DNA of 13,418 nucleotides from the NCBI GenBank assembly GCA_027008665.1, contig JALVEA010000121.1:1-13418 (forward strand), given 5' to 3'. A program made the position numbers and the translations under genes. The notes under the pieces were generated by a model. The model searched no databases. It was not told the origin of the DNA and was given only the letters and a program-made list of their open reading frames with translations. Source of the stretch: Thiotrichaceae bacterium. Lineage in GTDB: Bacteria > Pseudomonadota > Gammaproteobacteria > Thiotrichales > Thiotrichaceae. Numbering within the stretch: position 1 is the stretch's first letter; every line of letters starts with the position of its first letter. Shown piece after piece: positions 1 through 7,106 of the stretch.

Positions 1-306
1 TGGATCAAACTCAAATAATACATTTAGATTATCCACTTCATACAATGATTTTTCTGCTTTTTCTAATGCCTCTTTATCAGCTTTTGATTTAGGTGCATAT
101 TCATAGCCTACAATATCCTGTGCTGGAACGACCATGTCAAAGATAACTTGTCCTGATATTTTAAGAACAGTCATTTCTAGTTGACCATGCTGGTGTGGTC
201 CATTGAGGCCCTCTGCAATCGCAGTATTCATAAAAAAAAGACTTCCCATAATCAGTGTGCTAATGGGGAATCGTTTTGATAGCAAGGTTATTTTTATCTC
301 TTTCAT
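1..306 (-). CDS. ZrgA-like (DUF2796) secreted protein, partial
   Basis: This gene is open to the left window edge, so only the first 102 residues are visible and the C-terminus is missing. The start at 306 opens a signal peptide: a basic n-region with several Lys and one Arg, a hydrophobic stretch at about residues 13-30, and a likely cleavage after Ala-Ile-Ala near residue 32. The mature protein begins with a His-rich segment (GPHQHGQLEM), then a beta-rich stretch, then GYEYAPKSKADKEALEKAEK. That order (HxHG near the N-terminus, then a G-[FY]-E-x-A-P motif followed by a charged helix) is what I know from the DUF2796/ZrgA family, periplasmic proteins linked to zinc uptake. Metal binding is inferred from family and His content, not shown. 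It starts only 28 bp after the iscX stop with no visible terminator, so it may share the isc transcript. The ribosome site is weak (GGA, 6 nt from ATG). Confidence 0.72.
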   Translation of the reverse strand, partial: MKEIKITLLSKRFPISTLIMGSLFFMNTAIAEGLNGPHQHGQLEMTVLKISGQVIFDMVVPAQDIVGYEYAPKSKADKEALEKAEKSLYEVDNLNVLFEFDP

Positions 307-334
307 AATGTATCCATTTTATTGAGGAAGTTTC

Positions 335-535
335 TTAGTCATTCTCCTCAATCCACATCATTTGAATGGCTTCGAGGATTTTTTCATTGGAGCGTTCAGG
401 ATCATCCTTAAAATTTTCTAATGCAACGACCCATTGGTGTAAATCGGTAAAACGTATATATTGAGGATCAACATCAGGGTGTGCATCAATCAAATCTAGC
501 GCAATATCAAGTGTATCTGTCCATTTTAATTCCAT
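335..535 (-). CDS. iscX: IscX, IscS-binding iron-sulfur cluster protein
   Basis: A 66-residue acidic protein matching the IscX (YfhJ) family in full length, opening with the typical MELKWTDTLDIALDL and ending in the acidic MMWIEEND. Family members fold as a winged helix, bind IscS and ferrous iron, and tune the rate of cluster assembly; they are encoded last in the isc operon, as here. The start at 535 is preceded by GAGG 9 nt upstream, and the fdx stop codon TGA is the first part of that TGAGGA ribosome site, so translation is probably coupled to fdx across the 11-bp gap. Nothing unusual is seen in the sequence. Confidence 0.95.
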   Translation of the reverse strand: MELKWTDTLDIALDLIDAHPDVDPQYIRFTDLHQWVVALENFKDDPERSNEKILEAIQMMWIEEND

Positions 536-546
536 CTTTTATTTCC

Positions 547-885
547 TCAGTGATTTTCTGAAACCATATTAATGGTGTATTTGGGTATCTCTACCACTAA
601 ATCATCACTGGCAACTTTAGCTTGACAACTTAAACGAGAATCAGGGTCAACCCCCCATGCTTTGTCTAGATAATCTTCCTCTAAGTCAGAGGCTTCTTCT
701 AAGGAGTCAAAGCCTTCCCGTATATAGACATGGCAGGTCGTACAGGCACAGGATTTTTCACAAGCATGTTCTATTTCAATCCCTGCTTTTAAGGCAGCAT
801 CGCAAATAGTGGTGTCTTTATCGGCCTCTATGACCGCGCCTTCTGGGCAGATTTCATTATGCGGGAGGAATATAATTTGTGGCAT
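547..885 (-). CDS. fdx: ISC-type [2Fe-2S] ferredoxin
   Basis: A 112-residue adrenodoxin-type ferredoxin that supplies electrons for cluster assembly on IscU in the cytosol. The cluster ligands are visible as Cys42, Cys48, Cys51 and Cys87, in the spacing C-x5-C-x2-C ... C, and the extra Cys46 common in ISC ferredoxins is also there. The DLEEDYLDKAWG and SRLSCQAK segments are family hallmarks. The ATG overlaps the hscA stop codon by one base (TAATG), and the ribosome site GAGGG lies inside the end of hscA about 8 nt upstream, so translation is expected to be coupled to hscA. Length is normal for the family. Confidence 0.96.
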   Translation of the reverse strand: MPQIIFLPHNEICPEGAVIEADKDTTICDAALKAGIEIEHACEKSCACTTCHVYIREGFDSLEEASDLEEDYLDKAWGVDPDSRLSCQAKVASDDLVVEIPKYTINMVSENH

Positions 886-2783
886 TATTGTTTACCCTCG
901 TGTTTAAATTTATTGATGTTTTTACCCGCCATTGCAGTACGAATATTACCATCCATACGACGCGCAACATAAAATGAAGCAGTCTTTTCCATGTTCTTAA
1001 TGGCAGCGTCAATGGTTGTAGCTGTTCCTGATTTCTTGGCTGTCACTAAGGCAGAGCGTGCTTTTAGCAATGTTTTTCTTTCATCTTTTGATAGCAGTGT
1101 GTCGCCATCGCTTGCCATTGCAGAATCTAAAGCTTCTAGGGTTCTATCGGCTTCAATTTGTTGTTCACGCAGTTTACGCGCTTGCATATCTTCTTTTGCA
1201 TGGGTCATGGAGTCGGTAATCATGTTCTCAATTGCTGAATCACTAAGACCATAAGAGGGTTTGACCTCAACGGTAGATTTAGCGCCTGTGAGCTGTTCCT
1301 CTGCACTAACATTTAATAGTCCATCTGCATCAACTTGAAAGGTTACTTTTATTCTTGCTGCACCTGCAACCATTGCAGGAATACCGCGTAGCGTAAATTT
1401 AGCCAAAGAACGGTTTTCTTCAACGGTTTCACGTTCACCTTGCAAGACATGAATGGTCATTGCGTTTTGATTATCTTTAAAGGTAGTAAACTCTTGAGCT
1501 TTTGCAACAGGAATAGTGGTGTTACGTGCAATAATTTTTTCAACCAGCCCACCGTAAGTCTCTAAGCCTAGCGATAAGGGAATCACATCGAGCAATAACA
1601 TCTCGGAGTCTGGTTTATTGCCTGCTAATAAATCCGCCTGAATAGCAGCGCCAATGGCAACCACTTTATCAGGGTCAATATCAATTAATGGTGGTTGCTG
1701 GAAGAATTCCCCCACACGTTCACGAATAATAGGCATACGAGTTGAACCGCCGACCATAACAACGTCCATCACTTCATCTTTTTCTAGTTCGGCATCACGT
1801 AAGGCGCGACGACAGGCAAAAAGGGTTTTTTTAATCAGGGGTTCAACTAACGCTACAAATTGTGTACGAGTTAAGATTCCTTCAAAGCCTTGGGTAGAAA
1901 CGTCAACTTTTTCTGCTTCTGTCAGGGCTTCTTTTACACGTCGTGCTTCTTGCATGATTTGACGTAGGTTTTTTATTTTTTGCGGTCTATTATTATCTGT
2001 TGTTGTTTGTTTTACCTGCTGTAAAATCCACTCAGCAATAGCATGGTCAAAATCATCCCCACCTAAAGCGGAGTCGCCTCCTGTTGCTAGGACTTCAAAC
2101 ACGCCTCGATTTAAACGTAAAATAGAAATATCAAACGTACCACCACCTAAGTCATATACAGCAATGATTTTTTCATCGACTGCCTGATCTTGATCAAGAC
2201 CATAGGCAACGGCGGCGGCTGTTGGCTCATTCAGCAAACGATACACATTAAGGTCTGCTAAACGTGCCGCATCTTTAGTTGCTTGACGTTGGGCATCATC
2301 AAAATAGGCGGGAACAGTAATCACAACCCCTTTGAGTTCACCTCCTAGCGTTTCTTCTGCTCGTGTTTTTAGTGTTTTAAGTATCTCAGCGGATACTTCA
2401 ATCGGAGATTTATCTCCCGCAATAGTGTGGATTAGAGGGAGAGCAGAGTTTGTATTGACAAATTCATAGGGCAACACGCCATCGAGTGTTTTTATATCTG
2501 CAATACTACGCCCTAATAAGCGTTTGGCAGAAGCGATGCTATTTTGTAAATCGTCTGTGAGTGCATTTTGTGCGGATTGACCAACTTGCACAGAACCATC
2601 TTTTAAATAACGTACAACAGAGGGTAATAAATGATGACCTTGATCATCTGCTAGGGTAGTCGCATTGCCACTACGCACACTTGCAACTAATGAATTGGTA
2701 GTGCCAAGATCAATGCCAGCTGCAAGACGGTGTTCATGTGGAGCGGTTGACATACCAGGTTCTGAGATTTGAAGTAAAGCCAT
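885..2783 (-). CDS. hscA: HscA, Hsp70-class chaperone for Fe-S assembly
   Basis: A 632-residue specialised Hsp70 that, with co-chaperone HscB, binds the LPPVK peptide of IscU and drives cluster release using ATP. The nucleotide-binding domain spans about residues 20-395: phosphate loop GIDLGTTN (23-30), NEPTAAAVAYGL near 185-196, YDLGGGTFDIS (210-220) and VVMVGGSTRMP (341-351). A LLLDV linker near 397 leads to the substrate domain with DVIPLSLGLETYGG and a helical lid at the C-terminus. The N-terminus MALLQISEPG is highly conserved in HscA, which fixes the start at 2783 although no clear ribosome site precedes it; a Met at residue 11 is a less likely start. It lies 61 bp after hscB and overlaps fdx by one base. 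It is slightly longer than the E. coli protein (about 616 aa). Confidence 0.97.
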   Translation of the reverse strand: MALLQISEPGMSTAPHEHRLAAGIDLGTTNSLVASVRSGNATTLADDQGHHLLPSVVRYLKDGSVQVGQSAQNALTDDLQNSIASAKRLLGRSIADIKTLDGVLPYEFVNTNSALPLIHTIAGDKSPIEVSAEILKTLKTRAEETLGGELKGVVITVPAYFDDAQRQATKDAARLADLNVYRLLNEPTAAAVAYGLDQDQAVDEKIIAVYDLGGGTFDISILRLNRGVFEVLATGGDSALGGDDFDHAIAEWILQQVKQTTTDNNRPQKIKNLRQIMQEARRVKEALTEAEKVDVSTQGFEGILTRTQFVALVEPLIKKTLFACRRALRDAELEKDEVMDVVMVGGSTRMPIIRERVGEFFQQPPLIDIDPDKVVAIGAAIQADLLAGNKPDSEMLLLDVIPLSLGLETYGGLVEKIIARNTTIPVAKAQEFTTFKDNQNAMTIHVLQGERETVEENRSLAKFTLRGIPAMVAGAARIKVTFQVDADGLLNVSAEEQLTGAKSTVEVKPSYGLSDSAIENMITDSMTHAKEDMQARKLREQQIEADRTLEALDSAMASDGDTLLSKDERKTLLKARSALVTAKKSGTATTIDAAIKNMEKTASFYVARRMDGNIRTAMAGKNINKFKHEGKQ

Positions 2784-2844
2784 AGGTATTTTTGTAGATT
2801 AATGATAGATCAAATTTAGGGGGGAGAATTAAGGAAATTTTTAA

Positions 2845-3387
2845 CTATGCAAACATTTCATCTTCTAATTTTTCCTGTAAATGTTTGGCTTCATCGTCAA
2901 GACGCTCATAAAAGCGCATTTTAAGCACTGCTTCTTTAGCTTCGACTAAATTTCCTGCCTCTAAATTATGTTGAAAATCATCTTCTAAATGTTGTTTGTT
3001 TTGTTTTATACGTTGGCTAATTTTATCAACCTGATCTAATGGATCATTCGCTTGAGCCGCTTCCTCTAATGCTTCGCGTGTTTCCATTTGATCCATTAAA
3101 AAATTCATATCATGGGTGGTTTCACATAGCTCAAAATCAACACCTTGTAACTCTAGTAAATAAAGTGCGCGTAAACGGGCAGATTTTAGCGTCTCATTGG
3201 CCTCATTAATATAGCCTGTTGTTTGAATTGCAATGCGACGCTCTTGATCACTGCTATTAGCAAAACGATCAGGATGGTATTGACGTTGTAATTCACGAAA
3301 ATTATGCGCTAATAATTGCTTATCCAGTGGGAATTGAATCGGTAACGAGAATAATTCAAAATAATTTTGTTTGAATTTTGAAGACAT
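2845..3387 (-). CDS. hscB: HscB, J-domain co-chaperone
   Basis: A J-protein that delivers IscU to HscA and stimulates its ATPase. The N-terminal J domain has YFELFSLP at the beginning and the essential HPD motif in YHPDRF; the C-terminal three-helix domain carries the LMDQMETREAL segment that in this family contacts IscU. I place the start at the ATG at 3387 (180 aa, MSSKFKQNYF), because GTGAG lies 7 nt upstream of it. An in-frame GTG at 3399 would add four residues but has no ribosome site, since the bases before it are CT-rich. It follows iscA after about 97 bp containing a hairpin, the largest internal gap of the operon, and precedes hscA by 61 bp. Confidence 0.94.
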   Translation of the reverse strand: MSSKFKQNYFELFSLPIQFPLDKQLLAHNFRELQRQYHPDRFANSSDQERRIAIQTTGYINEANETLKSARLRALYLLELQGVDFELCETTHDMNFLMDQMETREALEEAAQANDPLDQVDKISQRIKQNKQHLEDDFQHNLEAGNLVEAKEAVLKMRFYERLDDEAKHLQEKLEDEMFA

Positions 3388-3426
3388 AATCAAACTCACA
3401 AAAGAATCATGTGGAAGGAGAGGTTA

Positions 3427-3449
3427 CCTGCGTTAAATTAAAACGCAGG
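3427..3449 (-). repeat. Intercistronic hairpin between iscA and hscB
   Basis: A perfect 8-bp inverted repeat, CCTGCGTT (3427-3434) and AACGCAGG (3442-3449), with a 7-base loop. In the mRNA it lies 35 nt after the iscA stop and about 40 nt before the hscB start. No run of U follows it, so it is not a standard terminator; it would suit an RNA stability or processing element that sets the ratio of IscRSUA to HscBA. The function is inferred; the structure is seen. Confidence 0.55.
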
Positions 3450-3484
3450 ACAGGATACAGCAAAAAGCTTAGGAATGTCATTTT

Positions 3485-3808
3485 TTAGACTGTAAAACTT
3501 TCACCACAACCACAGCTACCACTTTCATTGGGGTTAGAGAACTTAAAGCCTTCGCTTAAGCCTTCTTTTTGGAAATCCATTTCAGTTCCATCAAGGTAAA
3601 CAAGGCTTTTAGGGTCAATGATGATTTTCACACCGTAGCTTTCAAATATCTGATCATGCTCTTCAATTTCATCAACAAATTCCATTACATACGCCATTCC
3701 AGAGCAACCATGTGTTTTAACACCTAAACGTAGACCAATTCCTTTGCCTCGATTGTCGAGAAAAGCTTTTACGCGTTTAGCAGCTACTTCTGTTAATGTA
3801 ATTGCCAT
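3485..3808 (-). CDS. iscA: IscA, A-type Fe-S carrier
   Basis: A 107-residue A-type carrier protein that receives and hands on Fe-S clusters or iron. The three metal-ligand cysteines are present as Cys35 (in THGCSGMAY) and Cys99/Cys101 (in SGSCGCGESF), the signature of the family. Length equals that of the E. coli protein. It lies 9 bp downstream of iscU, so the two are surely on one transcript. The paralogues ErpA and SufA share the motif, but position directly after iscU and the sequence pattern support IscA. Confidence 0.95.
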   Translation of the reverse strand: MAITLTEVAAKRVKAFLDNRGKGIGLRLGVKTHGCSGMAYVMEFVDEIEEHDQIFESYGVKIIIDPKSLVYLDGTEMDFQKEGLSEGFKFSNPNESGSCGCGESFTV

Positions 3809-3817
3809 CTCGATACC

Positions 3818-4195
3818 TTATTGTTTTGATTGAAAATCATCAATTGCCGCTTTAATGGCATCTTCTGCTAATACAGAACAATGCACTTTTACAGGGGGCA
3901 ATTCTAACTCTTCTGCAATATCGGTGTTTTTGATATCTTTTGCTTCATCGAGTGTCTTACCTTTGACCCATTCGGTTAATAGGCTTGAAGAGGCAATTGC
4001 GGAACCACAGCCGTAGGTTTTGAATTTAGCATCTTTAATAATACCATCATCACCCACTTCGATTTGAAGTTTCATCACATCACCACAAGCAGGTGCGCCG
4101 ACCATACCTGTGCCAATGTTTTTTGCATCTTTATCTAATATGCCAACATTACGTGGATTCTCGTAATGATCGATTACTTTATTTCCATAAGCCAT
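3818..4195 (-). CDS. iscU: IscU, Fe-S cluster assembly scaffold
   Basis: A 125-residue scaffold on which the [2Fe-2S] cluster is built from sulfur delivered by IscS. The active-site residues are all visible: Cys37, Asp39, Cys63, His105 and Cys106. The HscA recognition peptide LPPVK is at residues 99-103. The N-terminus MAYGNKVIDHYENPRNVG is typical and is preceded by GAGGT 7 nt before the ATG. It follows iscS after a 78-bp gap that holds a small hairpin, and precedes iscA by 9 bp. Confidence 0.97.
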   Translation of the reverse strand: MAYGNKVIDHYENPRNVGILDKDAKNIGTGMVGAPACGDVMKLQIEVGDDGIIKDAKFKTYGCGSAIASSSLLTEWVKGKTLDEAKDIKNTDIAEELELPPVKVHCSVLAEDAIKAAIDDFQSKQ

Positions 4196-4221
4196 TTTCT
4201 TTACCTCATCGCTATTTAGAG

Positions 4222-4246
4222 ATGTGCTTAATTATGTTATGCACAT
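4222..4246. repeat. Inverted repeat between iscS and iscU
   Basis: ATGTGC (4222-4227) and GCACAT (4241-4246) form a 6-bp stem with a 13-base AT-rich loop. Read on the plus strand it is followed by six T, which looks like a rho-independent terminator facing the isc operon. No plus-strand gene is visible, so a stop for antisense transcription is possible. Read on the minus strand it is a weak hairpin about 25 nt before the iscU start. Function unknown. Confidence 0.35.
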
Positions 4247-4273
4247 TTTTTCGGATTAAACTTAAAATTATTC

Positions 4274-5497
4274 TTAGTGTGCCGCCCATTCTACACTGCT
4301 TAAATCTACGCCTTCTTTGTACATATCCCATAAAGGTGAAAGATCGCGTAGTTTTTCTACTGCTTTACGTGTTTCTATAATGGCATGATCGACTTCTGCT
4401 TCGGTAGAAAAGCGTCCTAATGTAAAGCGTAATGAGCTATGGGCTAACTCGTCACTGCGTCCTAAGGCGCGCAATACATAACTTGGCTCTAAGCTAGCAC
4501 TAGTACAGGCTGAGCCTGATGAAACCGCTAAATCTTTCAGTGACATCATAAGGCTTTCACCTTCGACATGGTTAAAACTAATATTTAGATTTCCTGCAAC
4601 ACGTTGTTCTAAATCACCATTAATATAGACTTCTTCCATATCGCTAAAACCATCGAGTAAACGAGTTCGCAATGTCATTAAGCGTTCATTGTCTTTTGCC
4701 ATTTCTTCTTTTGCTAAACGAAAGGCTTCCCCCATACCTACAATTTGATGTGTTGCTAATGTACCCGAACGCATACCTCGTTCATGACCGCCACCGTGCA
4801 TTTGGGCTTCAATACGAATACGTGGTTTACGGCCTACATACAATGCGCCCATGCCTTTGGGTCCATAAATTTTATGCGCAGAGAAGCTCATTAAATCAAC
4901 TTTTAGATCGTCCATATCAATAGGTACTTTACCTGCACTTTGAGCTGCATCGACATGGAAGATGATTTTGTTTTTACGGCAAATTTCACCAATTGCTTTA
5001 ATATCCTGAATGACACCAATTTCATTATTCACATGCATAATCGAAGCCAGTATCGTGTCATCTCTTATGGCGGCTTTAAATGCCTCTAAATCAAGTAATC
5101 CATTCGTTTGAGGATCAAGATAAGTGACTTCATAGCCTTCACGTTCAAGTTGGCGACAAGAATCTAATACGGCTTTATGTTCAGTCTTCATGGTAATAAT
5201 ATGTTTACCACGACGGTGATTAAAATGAGCAGCCCCTTTAATGGCTAAATTATCAGATTCAGTTGCACCGCTAGTCCAAACAATTTCACGCGGGTCGGCG
5301 TTGATCAGTGCCGCAACATTGGCACGAGCTTCTGTTACTGCATCATCACTTTCCCAGCCAAAAGAATGACTTCTTGATGCAGGATTGCCAAACACCCCGT
5401 CGGGTGTTAAGTACTGCATCATCTTCTCTGCAACACGAGGGTCAACTGGAGTTGTAGCAGAGTAATCCAGATAAATTGGGGTTTTAAGTTCGCTCAT
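4274..5497 (-). CDS. iscS: IscS, cysteine desulfurase
   Basis: A PLP enzyme that converts cysteine to alanine and passes the sulfur to IscU and other acceptors. The PLP Schiff-base lysine is Lys209 in SFSAHKIYGPKG, the persulfide cysteine is Cys331 in SSGSACTSAS, and the cofactor-binding HVDAAQSAGK and TEHKAVLD segments are present. I choose the ATG at 5497 (407 aa, MSELKTPIYLDYSATTP) because AAGGA sits 9 nt upstream; an in-frame TTG at 5506 would leave no gap to that site. The long desulfurase C-terminus, past the flexible loop, ends DLSSVEWAAH, as in group I IscS/NifS enzymes. The iscR-iscS gap of 89 bp has a pair of short direct repeats. Confidence 0.97.
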   Translation of the reverse strand: MSELKTPIYLDYSATTPVDPRVAEKMMQYLTPDGVFGNPASRSHSFGWESDDAVTEARANVAALINADPREIVWTSGATESDNLAIKGAAHFNHRRGKHIITMKTEHKAVLDSCRQLEREGYEVTYLDPQTNGLLDLEAFKAAIRDDTILASIMHVNNEIGVIQDIKAIGEICRKNKIIFHVDAAQSAGKVPIDMDDLKVDLMSFSAHKIYGPKGMGALYVGRKPRIRIEAQMHGGGHERGMRSGTLATHQIVGMGEAFRLAKEEMAKDNERLMTLRTRLLDGFSDMEEVYINGDLEQRVAGNLNISFNHVEGESLMMSLKDLAVSSGSACTSASLEPSYVLRALGRSDELAHSSLRFTLGRFSTEAEVDHAIIETRKAVEKLRDLSPLWDMYKEGVDLSSVEWAAH

Positions 5498-5586
5498 AAT
5501 ACGCAATCCTTGTAAATAATATTCTTTAATGTCGCTAATTGTTTAGTTTTTCTTCTTTAAATATTCTTATCGCTAAAGCATAAGAG

Positions 5587-6051
5587 TCAGGTAATTGGTA
5601 TTTTTTCAATCATTTTTTCTTTGCGTTGTCGTGCGGCCACTTCGATAACATCAGCACGACTCATCATTTCTTCCAAGGAAATATCATCAAGAAAGGATTG
5701 AATGCGGTGGCTTAAATCCATCCATAAGTCATGTGTTAAGCAATGCCCATTTTTAGTGCAATTATTAAGTCCTCCACATTTTGATAGATCTACATTTTCA
5801 TCCACTGCCATAATGATTTGAGACATAGTAATCTCGCCAGGGGCGCGACTTAAACGATATCCACCACCCGGTCCGCGCATGCTCTTAACTAGCCCTTGTT
5901 TGCGTAATTTGGAAAAAAGTTGTTCAAGATAAGACAGTGAAATATCTTGGCGATCTGAAATTTCAGCGAGAGACACAGGTTTGTCTTTGCAGTGCAGAGA
6001 AATATCTAGCATTGCGGTCACCGCATAACGACCTTTTGTAGTTAATTTCAT
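5587..6051 (-). CDS. iscR: IscR, [2Fe-2S]-sensing Rrf2 family regulator
   Basis: A 154-residue Rrf2-family transcription factor. The winged helix-turn-helix occupies about residues 1-70 (MKLTTKGRYAVTAMLDIS; SLAEISDRQDISLSYLEQLF; RGPGGGYRLSR). The cluster ligands Cys92, Cys98, Cys104 and His107 are at exactly the positions known in E. coli IscR. With a cluster the family represses its own operon through type 1 sites, and it acts at type 2 sites without one. The start at 6051 has GGAG 5 nt upstream. A near-perfect type 1 operator at 6304-6328 lies over the candidate promoter, which supports autoregulation. The leader between them is unusually long and structured. Confidence 0.97.
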   Translation of the reverse strand: MKLTTKGRYAVTAMLDISLHCKDKPVSLAEISDRQDISLSYLEQLFSKLRKQGLVKSMRGPGGGYRLSRAPGEITMSQIIMAVDENVDLSKCGGLNNCTKNGHCLTHDLWMDLSHRIQSFLDDISLEEMMSRADVIEVAARQRKEKMIEKIPIT

Positions 6052-6067
6052 TGAGACTCCATAGCAT

Positions 6068-6192
6068 TAAGTAGAAGGACGCAATGAATCTAATATTTGT
6101 TCGTTATGTTCTTCTACTTATTAAAAAATGAGAATTCAGGTAAGAACAAATATTGAACTCTACTTGAGGGATAAGTAAATTCTCATTTTTAA
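6068..6192 (-). promoter_or_regulatory. Structured isc leader: two hairpins with complementary loops
   Basis: Three inverted repeats interleave in the iscR leader. Pair A is TAAGTAGAAG (6068-6077) with its perfect complement at 6111-6120. Pair B is an 11-bp perfect pair, AATATTTGTTC (6092-6102) with 6144-6154. Pair C is a 15-bp pair with one bulged base, 6121-6136 with 6178-6192. A and C are directly adjacent hairpins, and the two arms of B lie in their two loops, so B could form a kissing-loop contact or an alternative fold. Pair A ends 7 nt before the iscR ribosome site GGAG. The arrangement is seen in the sequence; a regulatory role is inferred. Confidence 0.45.
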
Positions 6193-6227
6193 GCATCTAG
6201 TAGGAGCTATATAGTGAGGTATAGCCC

Positions 6228-6256
6228 ATTATAGAGATACTTATTTTAATTCAATG
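6228..6256 (-). promoter_or_regulatory. Possible second isc promoter
   Basis: A perfect TATAAT (6228-6233, minus strand) has CATTGA 17 bp upstream (6251-6256), or TTGAAT at 15 bp (6249-6254). The upstream element is poor and this is only a candidate. The palindrome at 6254-6280 would overlap its -35 region. Confidence 0.25.
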
Positions 6257-6280
6257 CTGATATTGTTAGTTTATCAGTAT
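6254..6280 (-). promoter_or_regulatory. Palindrome downstream of the isc promoter
   Basis: On the minus strand ATACTGATA and TATCAGCAT flank a 9-base spacer, with one mismatch between arms. It lies just downstream of the main isc promoter. The outer bases resemble those of the IscR type 1 site (ATAC ... GTAT) but the spacer is 9 rather than 7 and the GAC/GTC core is absent. It may be a second operator or the first hairpin of the leader. Confidence 0.3.
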
Positions 6281-6295
6281 TTACTAATGCTTTGG

Positions 6296-6328
6296 ATAGT
6301 AGAATACCTGACAATAACAGTCAAGTAT
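6296..6328 (-). promoter_or_regulatory. isc promoter with type 1 IscR operator
   Basis: On the minus strand ATACTTGAC, 7 bases, GTCAGGTAT (6304-6328) fits the known type 1 IscR consensus, with only one mismatch between its two arms. Within it TTGACT (6319-6324) serves as -35, and TACTAT (6296-6301) as -10, with an ideal 17-bp spacer, so bound IscR would cover the -35. The operator contains the cysE stop codon. Transcription would start near 6289, giving a leader of about 240 nt before iscR. Confidence 0.85.
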
Positions 6329-7106
6329 TACTGCAATCTATATTGCTCTTTTTTTTGATTTCTTCCTCATCAAACCCATCTGCTTTGATTTTAGGCAATG
6401 GTTCAATATCAAAATCTCCCCCAATATGACGTATTTGTATGCACATCTTATCCATACGTTGATCCATTTTATGGATATGATCCAGCATTTTATTGACAGT
6501 ATTTGCGACAGGATCAGGCATATCCTTGGTTGCACCATAGGCATCAAAGCCCATTTTTTTCGCCACTTCGGCGCGGTTTTTCTGTTTGTTTGTACGTCGC
6601 ACAACCTCGCGTCCAGGGACTCCAACAACGGTTGTATCTTCGTGTACTTCTTTGACAACCACAGCATTTGATCCAATACGGGCATTATCGTTGATTTTTA
6701 TGGGACCTAGAATTTTTGCACCTGCACCAACAACCACATTATTTCCTAGCGTTGGATGGCGTTTTCCTGCTTGCCAACTTGTGCCACCTAAAGTAACACC
6801 ATGATATAAGGTGCAATCATTACCAATTTCAGCCGTTTCACCAATAACAACGCCCATGCCGTGGTCAATAAAAAAACGTTGACCAATGACAGCACCGGGA
6901 TGAATTTCTATGCCTGTAAATAAACGTGCAACATTTGATAGCACTCTTGCCAACCATTTTAAACCTTTTCCCCATAAAGTATGGGAAATACGATGAAAAA
7001 TAATGGCATGAACACCAGGGTAGGTGGTTAATATCTCAAAAGTATTACGTGCGGCGGGGTCACGATCAAATACACAAGAAATATCTTCTTTAATTTGTGA
7101 AAACAT
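6321..7106 (-). CDS. cysE: Serine O-acetyltransferase, ISC-linked short form
   Basis: Makes O-acetylserine from serine and acetyl-CoA, the direct precursor of the cysteine used by IscS. The 261-residue protein lacks most of the N-terminal helical domain of E. coli CysE (273 aa): the RDPA motif, at residue 92 there, begins at residue 15 here. The left-handed beta-helix of hexapeptide repeats runs from about 65 to 165, with Asp81-His82 in FIDHGMGVVIGE and His102 in YHGVTLGGT as the catalytic residues, and the TVVGVPGREV end piece. An extra acidic and lysine-rich tail of about 90 residues follows. This short form next to iscR is known from other gammaproteobacteria such as Azotobacter. The start has only a weak ribosome site (GAG). 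The isc operator overlaps its stop codon, so cysE is probably a separate unit that may read through. Confidence 0.93.
   Translation of the reverse strand: MFSQIKEDISCVFDRDPAARNTFEILTTYPGVHAIIFHRISHTLWGKGLKWLARVLSNVARLFTGIEIHPGAVIGQRFFIDHGMGVVIGETAEIGNDCTLYHGVTLGGTSWQAGKRHPTLGNNVVVGAGAKILGPIKINDNARIGSNAVVVKEVHEDTTVVGVPGREVVRRTNKQKNRAEVAKKMGFDAYGATKDMPDPVANTVNKMLDHIHKMDQRMDKMCIQIRHIGGDFDIEPLPKIKADGFDEEEIKKKSNIDCSNT

Noticed and set aside
991..1962. Plus-strand reading frames of about 87 and 102 aa inside hscA
   Set aside because: They are antisense shadows of a conserved gene, rich in Ser and Arg, with no family resemblance.
6338..6685. A 115-aa minus-strand frame within cysE
   Set aside because: It is a shifted frame of cysE with no start signals and no recognisable domain; cysE itself is intact.
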